From the NCBI GenBank assembly GCA_009911185.1, contig QXWW01000015.1, forward strand, positions 21,823 to 85,822: a DNA stretch of 64,000 nucleotides, written 5' to 3'. Below the pieces are notes generated by a model. That model searched no databases and was not told where the DNA came from. It saw only the letters and a list, made by a program, of their open reading frames with translations. Position numbers and translations under genes: made by a program. Of the stretch, positions 54,482 through 63,930 are shown piece after piece. Each line of letters begins with the position of its first letter. Position 1 is the stretch's first letter. This DNA comes from Lachnospiraceae bacterium. GTDB taxonomy: Bacteria > Bacillota > Clostridia > Lachnospirales > Lachnospiraceae.

Positions 54482-55030
54482 ATGGATAATATGATAATTG
54501 GGCAACGGCTGAAAGCAGTCCGTCAGAGCAGAAATATGACATTAGACAAACTTGCAGAAATAACGGGCGTTAGTAAACCGATGCTTGGACAAATTGAAAG
54601 GGGGCAGTCGTCCCCGACAGTAAATACCCTTTGGAAAATCGCAACAGGCATGAAAATACCATTTTCGTCTTTTTTGCAGGAACAGGGAGCGGAATACACA
54701 ATAGTTGATTTGCAAAAACAAAATATGGTAGTAGAAGAAAACGGCACAATGAGGGCATATACACTTTTTGCATTCGACCCCATCCGCAGTTATGAAGCTT
54801 TTTACATTGAATTTGATTCTGGCTGTCAGCATGACTCAGAGAAACATAATGACGGGGTTGAGGAATATGTATTTGTCAGTCATGGAAAGCTGGATATGAT
54901 TTTGAACGGGACAAGAATCACATTAGAAGAAAAGCAGGCGGTACGTTTTGAAGCGAATATTCTCCATTCGTATCGAAACCCGTATGAGGATATTTGCAGC
55001 GTTTATAACCTAATATTTTATCAGAAATGA
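54482..55030 (+). CDS. XRE-type regulator with cupin domain
   Basis: 182 residues from ATG 54482 (AAAGG upstream). The HTH spans residues 6-60 (IGQRLKAVRQSRNMTLDKLA, SKPMLGQIERGQSSPTVNTL). The cupin domain (about 105-180) has EKHNDGVEEYVFVSHGKLDM and AVRFEANILHSYRNPYED. The family binds small ligands through the cupin and usually controls an adjacent enzyme or transporter gene. Here an MBL-fold hydrolase begins 10 bases after the stop. Confidence 0.92.
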   Translation: MDNMIIGQRLKAVRQSRNMTLDKLAEITGVSKPMLGQIERGQSSPTVNTLWKIATGMKIPFSSFLQEQGAEYTIVDLQKQNMVVEENGTMRAYTLFAFDPIRSYEAFYIEFDSGCQHDSEKHNDGVEEYVFVSHGKLDMILNGTRITLEEKQAVRFEANILHSYRNPYEDICSVYNLIFYQK

Positions 55031-55040
55031 GAGGAAAAAA

Positions 55041-55952
55041 ATGTTTGAATTATATCAAGTGGGCAGGCAAAGTTATTACATCAATTGTCCTGCAAAAATA
55101 GGCATCTATAAAGTAAGTGATACGGAAGTTTATCTGATAGACAGCGGAAATGACAAAGACGCAGGCAGAAAAGTGCGTAAGATACTGAATGAAAATGGAT
55201 GGAATTTGAAAGGCATTATCAATACACATTCTAATGCAGACCATATTGGAGGGAATAAATATTTGCAGCAGCAGACAGGCTGCAAAATATTTGCAGACGG
55301 TATTGAGGCAGCATTTACTAAGCACCCTATTTTAGAGCCGTCATTCCTATATGGCGGATACCCTTGTAGAGATTTAAGGCATAAATTCCTGCTGGCATCC
55401 GAAAGTGATGTTGTGGATATTTCAGATTATGACTTTCCGGGAGAATTGGAGGTTATTCCTTTGCGTGGACACTTTTTTGATATGGTTGGCATCCGCACGC
55501 CAGATGATGTAGTTTTTCTTGCTGACTGCGTCAGCAGCAAAAGTACATTGGACAAATATCAGATTGCATTCATTTATGATGTGGCTGAATATCTGAACAC
55601 ATTGGATAAAGTGGAAGCTATGGAAGCGGCAATGTTTGTGCCAGCCCATGCGGATGCGACGGATAACGTCAAAGAACTGGTACAGTTTAACCGTCAGAAA
55701 GTTTTTGACGTTGCAGGTAAGATACAGTCTATCCTCAAAACGCCAATGTGTTTTGAAATGCTATTGAAGCAGATTTTTGATGAATATCATTTGATTATGA
55801 ATTTTGAACAATATGTTTTGGTCGGGAGTACGGTGCGTTCTTATTTATCATGGCTGAAAGACAGTGGAAAGGTGGATGTGATTTTCGCTGATAATCTGTT
55901 AAAATGGAACAGCTTGTGTGCAGGCAAAGTTATCGAGTCTGAAATAATTTAA
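55041..55952 (+). CDS. MBL-fold metallo-hydrolase
   Basis: 303 residues. The metal motif is THSNADHIGG (HxxxDH in which the first ligand His is followed by Ser-Asn-Ala), then LRGHFFDMVGIRT, VVFLADCVSS and FVPAHAD. The first 200 residues are the beta-lactamase-like fold, and the last ~85 form a winged-helix-like tail (LKTPMCFEMLLKQIFDEYHL). The substrate is unknown. It is probably co-transcribed with the XRE-cupin regulator. GAGAGGAAAAAA precedes ATG 55041. Confidence 0.9.
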   Translation: MFELYQVGRQSYYINCPAKIGIYKVSDTEVYLIDSGNDKDAGRKVRKILNENGWNLKGIINTHSNADHIGGNKYLQQQTGCKIFADGIEAAFTKHPILEPSFLYGGYPCRDLRHKFLLASESDVVDISDYDFPGELEVIPLRGHFFDMVGIRTPDDVVFLADCVSSKSTLDKYQIAFIYDVAEYLNTLDKVEAMEAAMFVPAHADATDNVKELVQFNRQKVFDVAGKIQSILKTPMCFEMLLKQIFDEYHLIMNFEQYVLVGSTVRSYLSWLKDSGKVDVIFADNLLKWNSLCAGKVIESEII

Positions 55953-55992
55953 TCTGCGGTTATGGCATAGTTGTTTATTAAACCAACGTAAA

Positions 55993-56132
55993 TCATATCA
56001 GATAACGGCTTGATCATCTGCTGCGTTGTCGTCAATCGATGTAGCCACCACTACGCCATCAGAAATCTGCCTTGCAGACTGAAAATTTATTCTTCGCAAT
56101 TTGTCTAAGCGTCAAGTGGTCAGTACACTGGA
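55993..56132 (+). repeat. Dispersed repeat family B, copy B2
   Basis: CATCTGCTGCGTTGTCGTCA and ATCGATGTAGCCACCACTAC (56017-56055) come first, followed directly by the GTCAG-type module CAGAAATCTGCCTTGCAGAC through GTCAGTACACTGG (56064-56132). The two modules are in the opposite order to copy B1. The repeat fills the gap upstream of the AraC gene. Confidence 0.75.
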
Positions 56133-56250
56133 GGATTTCATATCTCTGGCCTTTCTGTTTTGCACGGTTGCAATTTTTTGAAAATGAAGATATCATACAA
56201 GAAATTGTGAAATTTACAGAGTATAATGGGTGTGCAAGGAGGTGTTATTA

Positions 56251-57081
56251 ATGCAGAAAGAAGTGCGGACAGTCTGCTATGATGATGATTTACATCTCGA
56301 AGCGTACCGCTTTGAGGGAACCAACCAGCCATTTCCAAATCATTTTCACGATTATTATGTGATTGGATTTATAGAAACAGGAACACGCTGCTTATCTTGT
56401 AAGAACAGGGAATATACGATACGACGGGGAAACATTCTTCTGTTTAACCCAAATGACAATCATAGTTGTGTGCAATGCGACGGAGGAAGGCTGGATTATA
56501 GAGGGCTGAATATTTCTAAAGAAACAATGCTGTACTTAGTGGAAGAAATCACAGGACAAAGGATGCTGCTTGGTTTTTCTGAGAATGTAATAGAAGATGA
56601 TGAGCTGCAATGCTATCTTCATTCGCTGCATCAGATGATCATGGACGACTCGAAAGAATTTGAGAAAGAAGAAATGCTGCTGCTCCTTATTTCTTTGCTT
56701 ATAGAGCAGTACGGACAGCCATTCTCAGCCGGCATTCCAGAGTGCAGTAAAGAAATTGAGGAGACTCTCGTTTTTATGTCAGAGCATTTTGCGGAACATA
56801 TCACATTGGAAGAACTATGTAAACGCAGCGGGCTTAGTAAATCGACATTGCTCCGTGCATTTACCAAGTCAAAAGGGCTTACGCCGTACAGGTATCTTCA
56901 AAACGTTCGGATAAACAAAGCAAAAGAGTTGTTAGAGCAAGGCGTTTCCCCGGTCGATGCCGCCATACAGACAGGATTTTCAGACCAAAGCCATTTTTCT
57001 AGTTTTTTTCATATGTTTATAGGACTGTCGCCTGCCGCATACAGACGCATTTTTAAGGAGGGTAGCAGGAATCATGGATAA
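56251..57081 (+). CDS. AraC family transcriptional regulator
   Basis: 276 residues from ATG 56251, with an ideal AAGGAGGTG site; the 56230 start lies before that site. The N-terminal cupin-like sensing domain has FPNHFHDYYVIGFIETGTRC and ILLFNPNDNHSC. The C-terminal double HTH has TLEELCKRSGLSKSTLLRAF and SPVDAAIQTGFSDQSHFSSF followed by the GLSPAAYRR end. It overlaps the EamA transporter gene by 8 bp, so regulator and transporter are co-translated and likely functionally linked. Confidence 0.94.
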   Translation: MQKEVRTVCYDDDLHLEAYRFEGTNQPFPNHFHDYYVIGFIETGTRCLSCKNREYTIRRGNILLFNPNDNHSCVQCDGGRLDYRGLNISKETMLYLVEEITGQRMLLGFSENVIEDDELQCYLHSLHQMIMDDSKEFEKEEMLLLLISLLIEQYGQPFSAGIPECSKEIEETLVFMSEHFAEHITLEELCKRSGLSKSTLLRAFTKSKGLTPYRYLQNVRINKAKELLEQGVSPVDAAIQTGFSDQSHFSSFFHMFIGLSPAAYRRIFKEGSRNHG

Positions 57082-57973
57082 GGGAACTGGCACAGGGCAT
57101 ATTGCAGCTCTGGTTACGATTGTAATATGGGGAACGACATTTATATCTACCAAAATATTGCTTGCAGATTTTACGCCGATAGAGATACTGTTTTTCAGAT
57201 TTTTACTTGGGCTGCTTGTGTTGATAGCCGTTCACCCGAAACGATTAAGAATAAAGGATATAAAACAGGAGTTTACATTTGCTGCGGCGGGGCTATGCGG
57301 GATATGCTTATACTACCTGCTTGAGAACATAGCATTAACCGTAACGACAGCTTCTAATGTTGGCGTTATTATTTCTGTCTCTCCGTTTTTTACTGCCGTC
57401 TTATCCCATATATTCCGAAAGACAGAAGAAAAACTGAAAACACAATTTTTTATTGGTTTCATCGTCGCTATGACAGGAATATGTCTAATCAGTTTCAGCG
57501 GTTCAGAATTGGAGCTGAACCCTGTTGGTGATATTCTGGCGGTTGTTGCGGCGTTCGTATGGGCAGTGTATTCATTGCTTACAAAAAAAATCAGCGGCTA
57601 TGGATATCATACGCTTCAAACGACAAAGAGGATATTTACATACGGAATACTTTTCATGCTCCCATTCCTTTTTGTTTTTGATTTTAGATTGAATGTGCAG
57701 AAGTTTATAAATCCAGTGTATATTCTAAATCTTGTATATTTAGGTCTTGGTGCGTCAGCCCTTTGTTTTGTTACTTGGAATTATGCTGTCAAAATGCTTG
57801 GGGCTGTTAAGACAAGCGTGTATATCTATATCGTTCCAGTCATTACCGTTGTCACATCCATGATTGTGTTAAGGGAAGAAATCACATGGATGGCAGCGAT
57901 AGGAATAGGGCTTACTTTAATTGGCTTGTTTCTTTCGGAAAGTAAATTCCGATTTAAGAAAAGAGGAAAATAA
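57074..57973 (+). CDS. EamA/DMT superfamily transporter
   Basis: 299 residues with ten hydrophobic segments in two EamA repeats (about 10-130 and 150-290). Family motifs include IWGTTFISTKILLADFTPIE, FFRFLLGL, ASNVGVIISVSPFFTAVLSH, FVWAVYSLLTKKI and WMAAIGIGLTLIGLFLSESK. Substrates of the family are metabolites or drugs; none can be assigned here. It lies between the AraC regulator (8-bp overlap) and a DUF2000 gene 2 bases downstream. Confidence 0.92.
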   Translation: MDKGTGTGHIAALVTIVIWGTTFISTKILLADFTPIEILFFRFLLGLLVLIAVHPKRLRIKDIKQEFTFAAAGLCGICLYYLLENIALTVTTASNVGVIISVSPFFTAVLSHIFRKTEEKLKTQFFIGFIVAMTGICLISFSGSELELNPVGDILAVVAAFVWAVYSLLTKKISGYGYHTLQTTKRIFTYGILFMLPFLFVFDFRLNVQKFINPVYILNLVYLGLGASALCFVTWNYAVKMLGAVKTSVYIYIVPVITVVTSMIVLREEITWMAAIGIGLTLIGLFLSESKFRFKKRGK

Positions 57974-57975
57974 AA

Positions 57976-58398
57976 ATGAATGTAGAGAATGAAAAATGTG
58001 TAATTGTGGTCAATGAAAATTTGCCGATTGGGATTATCGCTAATACTGCCGCTATCCTCGGCATTACAATGGGAATGAAAATGCCAGATGTTGTCGGGAA
58101 TGATGTGCCAGACTTAGAGGGCAATTCCCACATGGGAATTATACAGTTTCCAGTACCGATATTAAAGGGAAATACGGAGGTACTGAAAACGCTCAGAACA
58201 AAACTGTTTGAGCCGAAATTTGCTGAACTGGTGGTTGTTGATTTTTCTGATTTGGCAAGGGGGTGTAAGACGTATGATGAGTTTATTGGTAAAATGGCAA
58301 GTACCTCAGAGAGTGAATTAAAATATATTGGCATCGCAATTTGCGGCAATAAAAAGCAGATTAACAAGTTGACAGGAAATATGCCTTTGCTGCGGTAA
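57976..58398 (+). CDS. DUF2000 family protein
   Basis: 140 residues. KCVIVVNENLPIGIIANTAA, the Gly-Asn-Asp of VVGNDVPDLEG and SELKYIGIAICGNKKQINKL are the family pattern; the fold is related to peptidyl-tRNA hydrolase 2. No activity is established. It is often next to AraC/EamA genes in clostridia. It starts 2 bases after the transporter stop and is probably translationally coupled. Confidence 0.85.
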   Translation: MNVENEKCVIVVNENLPIGIIANTAAILGITMGMKMPDVVGNDVPDLEGNSHMGIIQFPVPILKGNTEVLKTLRTKLFEPKFAELVVVDFSDLARGCKTYDEFIGKMASTSESELKYIGIAICGNKKQINKLTGNMPLLR

Positions 58399-58411
58399 AA
58401 GACCAGAGGTT

Positions 58412-58766
58412 TTACACTTCTGGCTCTTTTGCCTTACAGATCCCTTGTGCTGTCCCTGCTATGATAGTCAGCTCTGAATTATCAAAAGTAAAAGTATCAA
58501 AGAGTGCATCTAACTGTCGGCGCAGGGTTGTTTTTCCAGTCGGACAGTCAAAATGTATTGGTCTACGGATATGTGGAATATTGTCACAAGCTGGATGAAC
58601 AGGGGAAAACTCGGATACTGCCCCTTTTTTCCACGGACTGTAAATGTCTTGCTGAAATGCCAAGCTCCTCTGCTAATTCCTCTCTTGTAATCCTTTGCTG
58701 CTCACGGGCTTTCATAATCGCCTGCCCTAATTCCAGAAAATCAAAGTTTGTTACCGTTTCGCTCAT
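58412..58766 (-). pseudogene. XRE family regulator, middle lost
   Basis: From the ATG at 58766: MSETVTNFDFLELGQAIMKA, then REQQRITREELAEELGISAR and HLQSVEKRGS is an HTH domain. The frame then breaks near 58630. The C-terminal part in another frame has KTTLRRQLDALFDTFTFDNS and ELTIIAGTAQGICKAKEPEV, the usual tail of these regulators. Around 25-30 central residues are deleted or shifted. Confidence 0.75.
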
Positions 58767-59017
58767 TTTTTCACAGCCTGTATTGATAATTTTTACTCTA
58801 TATATTGTATTGAAATGTGAGTTCCTCTTAAACGAGGTGAAGTCTCTTGAAACAGGAAATTGCATTTCTGTAGAGTGGCGATAATAATTCGTATTTGCAC
58901 AGTTGAATGGCGAAAATGGGTTTATTATAAATAGGTGTAGCAGGCTTAAATGGAAAAATGATGAAATTCATACTCCGTACACATGGAGATGATAAGATAA
59001 ACGCGGAAGCGGTCTTT

Positions 59018-59468
59018 ATGGCAAGGATATTGATTGTAGAAGATAATGCAGACACAAACGAAGCCGTTTTTGAATATTTGCAGGAAGTGAGGCACGAAAT
59101 CAAATCGGCATATGACGGAGTGGAGGCTTTGGAACTTTTTTCACAGAATACGATAGATTTAATCGTTCTTGATATTATGCTGCCCACCATGTCAGGGCTT
59201 GCGGTATTAAATGCCGTCCCAGGACAAGCCGGATGCCTGTTATCGTGCTTACCGCGTTAGAGGATGAATATACGCGGGTATCGAGCTTTGACTGTCTGGC
59301 GGAGGTTATATGACAAAGCCGTTTTCGATGGTAGTGCTAGGGAAACGTATCACGGCATTGCTGCGTCGGGCAGGGGTAAAGGGTGAACCCGACATATGGA
59401 AACATGGCGATTTGACCGTGGATTTCTCTAGATATTCCGCTTGTAATCAAAACGGGAAGATAGATATA
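59018..59468 (+). pseudogene. OmpR-type response regulator, frameshifted and truncated
   Basis: MARILIVEDNADTNEAVFEY, YDGVEALELFSQNTIDLIVL and DIMLPTMSGLAVLNAVPG form a good receiver N-terminus. A one-base shift near 59225 restores MPVIVLTALEDEYTRVSSFD, and another near 59305 gives YMTKPFSMVVLGKRITALLR. The winged helix is cut soon after GDLTVDFSRYSACNQNG, where a transposase remnant takes over. Confidence 0.75.
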
Positions 59469-59469
59469 A

Positions 59470-60162
59470 TTTTTAAAGAAAAGCATTGTGAGAATTGTCT
59501 TTGCACTACAAGAAAGACGGATGATGGAAAACAACGAAACTGTATTATCATAAAGCCCTGGTAGCGAAGATTGTGTTAGGTGATTCTGTTATCATCAGCC
59601 TTGGAACAGAATTTATTGAGAATGAAATGGAAGATGTAAATAAACAGGATTGTGAAATAAATGCGGCAAAACGGCTCTTAAGAAAGATAAAAAAAGAATA
59701 TCCGTGGCTCCCAATCGGTATCCAGGCAGATGCGTTGTACACGACAGAACCGTTCATGAAACTATGCAGGGAAAAATACCATTGGGAGTATATATTCACA
59801 CAAAAGGATATGCGGCAGAAGAAACTGGATGAAAGCTTTGAACGGATAAAAGCCGGAGATGCCAGCACAAGCCAGATTAGAATATGTAAAGAAAAAGGGA
59901 ATGCTTTTTATGCAAACCATGTGGAAGAAGTTGCAGGGAAAAACAGAGCAAGAACAGCAATGCGATGAAGAACCACTATTTGCTTACACAGATATCAGAT
60001 ATTCTAATGCAGCTTTATCTGGCATGGAACCCCTATATAAAAGAGCTGAAGCGGACAATAAAAAATACATTTTCATGGTTACTGGAAAGTTTTCGCCGAC
60101 TGACAGTAACGGATGAAGATGTATCCTACATATTCAAATACACAACGGTGTATCTGGAATAA
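59470..60162 (+). pseudogene. DDE-type transposase remnant (ISNCY-like), internally deleted
   Basis: Across frames the text reads HCENCLCTTRKTDDGK, KLYYHKALVAKIVLGDSVII, SLGTEFIENEMEDVNKQDCE, INAAKRLLRKIKKEYPWLPI and GIQADALYTTEPFMKLC, then FTQKDMRQKKLDESFERIKA. The next ~80 residues are missing and the C-terminus resumes at 59965 with MKNHYLLTQISDILMQLYLA and ends RRLTVTDEDVSYIFKYTTVY. The family name is from memory of similar IS proteins and is tentative. Confidence 0.6.
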
Positions 60163-60447
60163 CAAGGTTATTTTAACACAGGTGGTGGTGGAATGAAAGA
60201 TGGAATAAGAGAATAATGCACATTTTTCTGAAATGGTTTTCCAGGCTTAGCTGAAATGGAAAACAGAAGGAATGAATTGTTTCAAAGTGGATAAAGTTCA
60301 GAAAATAAAAAACCAAGGATTTGTTGAAGAAACAAATAAATTAGTTCCTCATCACTGTATCTTTATATTTTTATTTTACAAAATGTATGAAATATGTTAT
60401 GCTTATAGCCGCATGAGAAATTAAAAGCAATGAAAGGCGGTGAGCCA

Positions 60448-60675
60448 GTGGCGAACAAGAGCAAATACCAATTTGACAGTAAAATTCATATTTACCGGGC
60501 CACAAAAAGAATGACACAACAAGAGCTTGCCGATTTGGTGGGGGTATCAAGACAGACAATTATGCAGCTTGAACGAAATCGTTATAATCCCTCTATGCTG
60601 CTCGCATACAGCATAGCAAAAGTGTTTGAAGTTACGATTGAAGATTTATTTGACTTTAAGGAGGATGTTAAATGA
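60448..60675 (+). CDS. XRE-type HTH regulator (small)
   Basis: 75 residues from GTG 60448, with AAAGGCGGTG five bases upstream (ATG 60430 overlaps that site). The whole protein is an HTH: RATKRMTQQELADLVGVSRQ, TIMQLERNRYNPSMLLAYSI and AKVFEVTIEDLFDF. It overlaps the following membrane-protein gene by ATGA, a pairing common in Firmicutes where the small regulator controls the membrane protein. Confidence 0.9.
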   Translation: MANKSKYQFDSKIHIYRATKRMTQQELADLVGVSRQTIMQLERNRYNPSMLLAYSIAKVFEVTIEDLFDFKEDVK

Positions 60676-60989
60676 TTGAATGGTTGAATATTTTATTTGA
60701 CAGCAGAATGTTTCTGAGAATAAATGCAGTGCTTGGTTTCCTGTTTTTAGGCTTTTTCGTATTCTTCTATTTTTCAAGAGAGGGAAGAGATGAAAGAGGA
60801 CGAGGGCTTATTGCTACGGCTTCCCTGATTTCATTTGCCATGTTGTTTGTTCTCCTGAATATTTTCCCAATATTTATACGATGGTCTGTGGATAACATCG
60901 TTCGGTTGTCAAATGGGATACAGACTGTTTATACCCTGTTTCTTTTAACGGCTGATATTGCATTATTGATTTTAAGAAAAATCAGATAA
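60672..60989 (+). CDS. Small membrane protein paired with the XRE regulator
   Basis: 105 residues with three hydrophobic segments (about 13-33, 47-68 and 83-101) and a charged loop REGRDERGRG. It begins in the stop of the XRE gene (ATGA). It has no signature I can name. By position it is the target of the regulator. Confidence 0.75.
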   Translation: MIEWLNILFDSRMFLRINAVLGFLFLGFFVFFYFSREGRDERGRGLIATASLISFAMLFVLLNIFPIFIRWSVDNIVRLSNGIQTVYTLFLLTADIALLILRKIR

Positions 60990-61148
60990 AGTATACTACA
61001 CAGCATCTTAAGCCATGCTCCTGATTCCCTAAGTGAGCATGGTATTTTTTTCTTCTTTTATGTATGAAATACTTGACATTTATAAAGAAATAAGTTATAT
61101 TGTGTCTGGAGGCGACTTACACTTTGCAGCAATGTAGGAGGATATATA

Positions 61149-61184
61149 TGGAAACAAAAACAAACTGGAATTTGGAGGAATAAG
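61149..61184 (+). CDS. 11-codon leader-like ORF before DUF3267 gene
   Basis: METKTNWNLEE with a perfect TAGGAGG seven to eight bases upstream of ATG 61149. Its last codons overlap the GGAGGAA ribosome site of the next gene (start 61186). It could be a translated leader or the start of a deleted gene. Confidence 0.35.
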
Positions 61185-61185
61185 C

Positions 61186-61815
61186 ATGGATAAAGATAAA
61201 AGAAAATTAACAGAAAAAGAAATAAAACGTAAAGATAGCTTTGAAAAATTGAGTTCTGAAATGCAACAAAAAGGATATAAAATAAAGGATATAACTATCA
61301 CTACGCAACAAGCAAAATATTTAGGTTTTTTAATTATGATGCCATTTATGGCTTTCGTATTTTGGATGTACTATAATGTGAATGGTTTTGATTTAGATTG
61401 TATTTCTTGGGGATATGTTGTAGCATTACCTCTGAGTATTCTATGTCTAGTTATTCTGCATGAGTTCATACATGGAATTACTTGGAGTTTGTTCACAAAA
61501 AATCATTTTCATTCGATTGATTTTGGAATTATTTGGAGTGGTATTGCTCCATACTGCACTTGCTCCGAACCGTTAAAAAAGTGGCAATATCTGTTAGGAA
61601 CTGCTATGCCTACACTTGTTTTAGGAGGTGGGGCTGCGGTAGCTGCGGTGGTGACAAATCAATTACTGCTATTTTTTCTGGCAGAATACATGATTCTATC
61701 AGGCAGTGCAGATTTTCTAATGGTACTGAAAGGTATGTTATACTACGCTGATAAGCAAGAAAGTGTGTATTGTGACCATCCTTATGAATATGGTTTTGTG
61801 ATTTTTGAGAAATAG
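61186..61815 (+). CDS. DUF3267 family putative membrane metallopeptidase
   Basis: 209 residues. Charged N-terminus, membrane segments near 45-65 and 80-98, the zinc motif HEFIH in VILHEFIHGITWSLF, then SGIAPYCTCSEPLKKWQYLL and two more membrane segments. The family resembles site-2-type membrane metalloproteases; no substrate is known. TTTGGAGGAATAAGC precedes the ATG at 61186. It looks like cargo of a mobilizable element, since the shared block of such elements begins 16 bases after the stop. Confidence 0.85.
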   Translation: MDKDKRKLTEKEIKRKDSFEKLSSEMQQKGYKIKDITITTQQAKYLGFLIMMPFMAFVFWMYYNVNGFDLDCISWGYVVALPLSILCLVILHEFIHGITWSLFTKNHFHSIDFGIIWSGIAPYCTCSEPLKKWQYLLGTAMPTLVLGGGAAVAAVVTNQLLLFFLAEYMILSGSADFLMVLKGMLYYADKQESVYCDHPYEYGFVIFEK

Positions 61816-61830
61816 GATTGAATACTACAA

Positions 61831-62364
61831 ATTCCAGTTTGCCGAACTTAAAATAAGTAAATACAATGGAATACCTGCCGCCTATCACAGCGGCATACCG
61901 AAACAGGGAATCAAGAAAAGGTTTCCTGTTTTTTTGCGCCCATTTTTGGCATTTTGAAAAAACGCCAGTATTATGCCGTGCAAAAGGGATAGAAAAAATT
62001 CCCTCTCCCATTTGGCAGATCCGCAAGTCGTCCGAAAAAGGAGTGCAAAGAGAAAATCTTTCCTGTTTTGTTTGGCAGTTTTCTCTTTTTAGGTGGTGTG
62101 GGAGTTGAAAAGAAAATGAAAAAATTTCCGCAAATTTCCGTTCGTTTTGCCTTTTGTGGTTTTGTAGGTATTAGAGGGAGAAATCTCTTCGCAGCTTTGG
62201 CAAAATCCCTTTTCCCGGCACTAAAGGTATTGACGGAAGTCCAAAACAGAACTTGAATCAGATTGCCCGCTGTCTGAACGAGTACGGCGCACCCTATAAC
62301 CCCTTATCCGGGGAAGTACGAGCCGCCCTGTCAGAGCTTGCCGCCTTGAAGTTTGAAGTTGAGA
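61831..62364 (+). pseudogene. Mobilizable-element remnant ending in MobC-like fragment
   Basis: It begins TTCCAGTTTGCCGAACTTAA, the same block as at 42421. A long stretch without a proper ORF follows. At about 62252 a frame reads QNLNQIARCLNEYGAPYNPL, then SGEVRAALSELAALKFEVE, the C-terminal part of MobC-type relaxosome proteins. An IS3 remnant is inserted in its final codons at 62365. Confidence 0.6.
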
Positions 62365-63475
62365 TGGTATAATAAAGTTGTAATACCAAACAGGAAATAA
62401 ATGATATACTCACAGAATGGAAATGTGTTACATATGCCAAAAACCAAAGTTTATGAACTGGATTTCAAAAAGAACTTTATGAAGAGAACCGGATATTACG
62501 GAAAGAACTGGGGGAACAAAAAAAGGAAATCGCATTCTTAAAAAAGCAGCCGCATTCTTCGCAAAGGAAATTGATTAGAGCAATATCAGTTTATTGACCA
62601 GCATAAGCAGGAGTTTAGCGTCCGCTGGCTTCTGCGCCGCATGGGCATCTATCCAAATGCCTATTATAATTATAGAAAAGACAGGATAGCAGGATACTAC
62701 GCACGCAAAGAACAGATCAAGGATAAAATCCTAACGATATACCATGAATACTCTGGTAATCCAGGATACCGGATGATAAGGGTTTATTTATTACAGGCAA
62801 ATATAAGCCTGAGCAATACAACAACATTAAAATACATGCAGGAGTGAAAGATCAAATCCACAGCAACACCAAAAAACCTGCCTATAAGAAGGGGGACTGC
62901 TATAAAAAATTTGAAAACTATCTCAACAGGGAGTTCCATGCAGAGAAACCAAATGAAAGATGGTGTGCAGATTTCACTTATATGATATTGGAAGACGGAA
63001 GAAAACGGTACAATTGCAGCATCATAGATCTGTATGACAGATCCGTGGCGGCAACCAGAAACAGCGGTCAAATAGATGCAGCTCTGGTAATCCAGACACT
63101 TTAAACTGCGCCGGATAGAAACAAGTGTCCCAAGAACCGGATACTCCACAGCGATCAGGGATTGCAGTATACGTCGCAGGCATTTACAAACTATTGCAAA
63201 AAGCAGGGGATAAAACAAAGCATGAACAGGGCAGGATGTCTATATGACAATTCGCCAATGGAAAGTTTTTATGGAACATTTAAGGCCGAGTTTATTCATA
63301 AGTACCGTTTTTCATCTGCCGGGGAATTGAATCATGCAACCATGGCTTATGTGTATGTTTATTATAACCATGTCCGCCCACACTCATCTAATAATTATGT
63401 GACTCCATTTGAAAAAGGATGCAGGCATGATACCAAAAAACTTTTCCTTGTAAGTGTTACACAAAAGCTTGACCA
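62365..63475 (+). mobile_element. IS3 family element, transposase broken
   Basis: The left end is TGGTATAATAAAGTTGTAAT, the right end (reverse complement) TGGTCAAGCTTTTGTGTAAC: TG...CA, imperfect repeats. Inside is an OrfA tail (ELDFKKELYEENRILRKELG, EIAFLKKAAAFFAKEID), then OrfB pieces in several frames: HKQEFSVRWLLRRMGIYPNA, HAEKPNERWCADFTYMILED, ILHSDQGLQYTSQAFTNYCK and NSPMESFYGTFKAEFIHKYR. The three catalytic acids can be seen, but frameshifts occur near 62640, 62847 and 63104. The left part of orfA is missing. Confidence 0.85.
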
Positions 63476-63675
63476 TCTTAGGCTTCGACAGCTACCCTTT
63501 AGTGGACTTGCCACCCGGAATCACCTTGTTTTGCAAGCTGGTTCCGCTCGACAGGTTTTACGAAATCCGGCTATACTTTTTCAATAGGAAAGCGTATAAT
63601 AGAGCCATTAACAAATCGGGATTTTCCGACACAACAAAAAGTCGAAAGGGATATGGATATGAAACCGAAATCTAA
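63476..63675 (+). pseudogene. Unidentified C-terminal fragment next to the IS3 end
   Basis: An open frame entered from the IS3 end: LGFDSYPLVDLPPGITLFCK, LVPLDRFYEIRLYFFNRKAY, then NRAINKSGFSDTTKSRKGYG and a stop at 63673. It has no start of its own and no recognised family. It overlaps the start of the next gene by about 20 bases. Confidence 0.35.
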
Positions 63676-63928
63676 GAAGAAAAAGATTCTTTTTGTCGTA
63701 TTATCTATCGTGGTTGTACTAATAGTTACTGGAGATTGGGTATTATCTGTGATGGTATATAACGAGAATTTTAATCAGCGATTTGAGAGCTATGAGCCGC
63801 TTATGTATTATGTTGATGATTTTGACGGATTGCAACGCACGAAATATGAGTTTAGTTCTAATAAGGGCCAGAAACTGGCTGGATATATGTATAGTTCGGG
63901 AGAAAATCAGCGTGGTATTATTGTATGA
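63653..63928 (+). pseudogene. Alpha/beta-hydrolase-like membrane-anchored protein, truncated
   Basis: 91 residues: a Lys-rich start, one membrane segment (about 11-33), then NFNQRFESYEPLMYYVDDFD and TKYEFSSNKGQKLAGYMYSS ending GENQRGIIV and a stop. This is the N-terminus of an alpha/beta hydrolase just before the first core strand and HG motif. The frame ends at a new IS-like end at 63931, so an insertion removed the rest. Confidence 0.65.
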
Positions 63929-63930
63929 AG

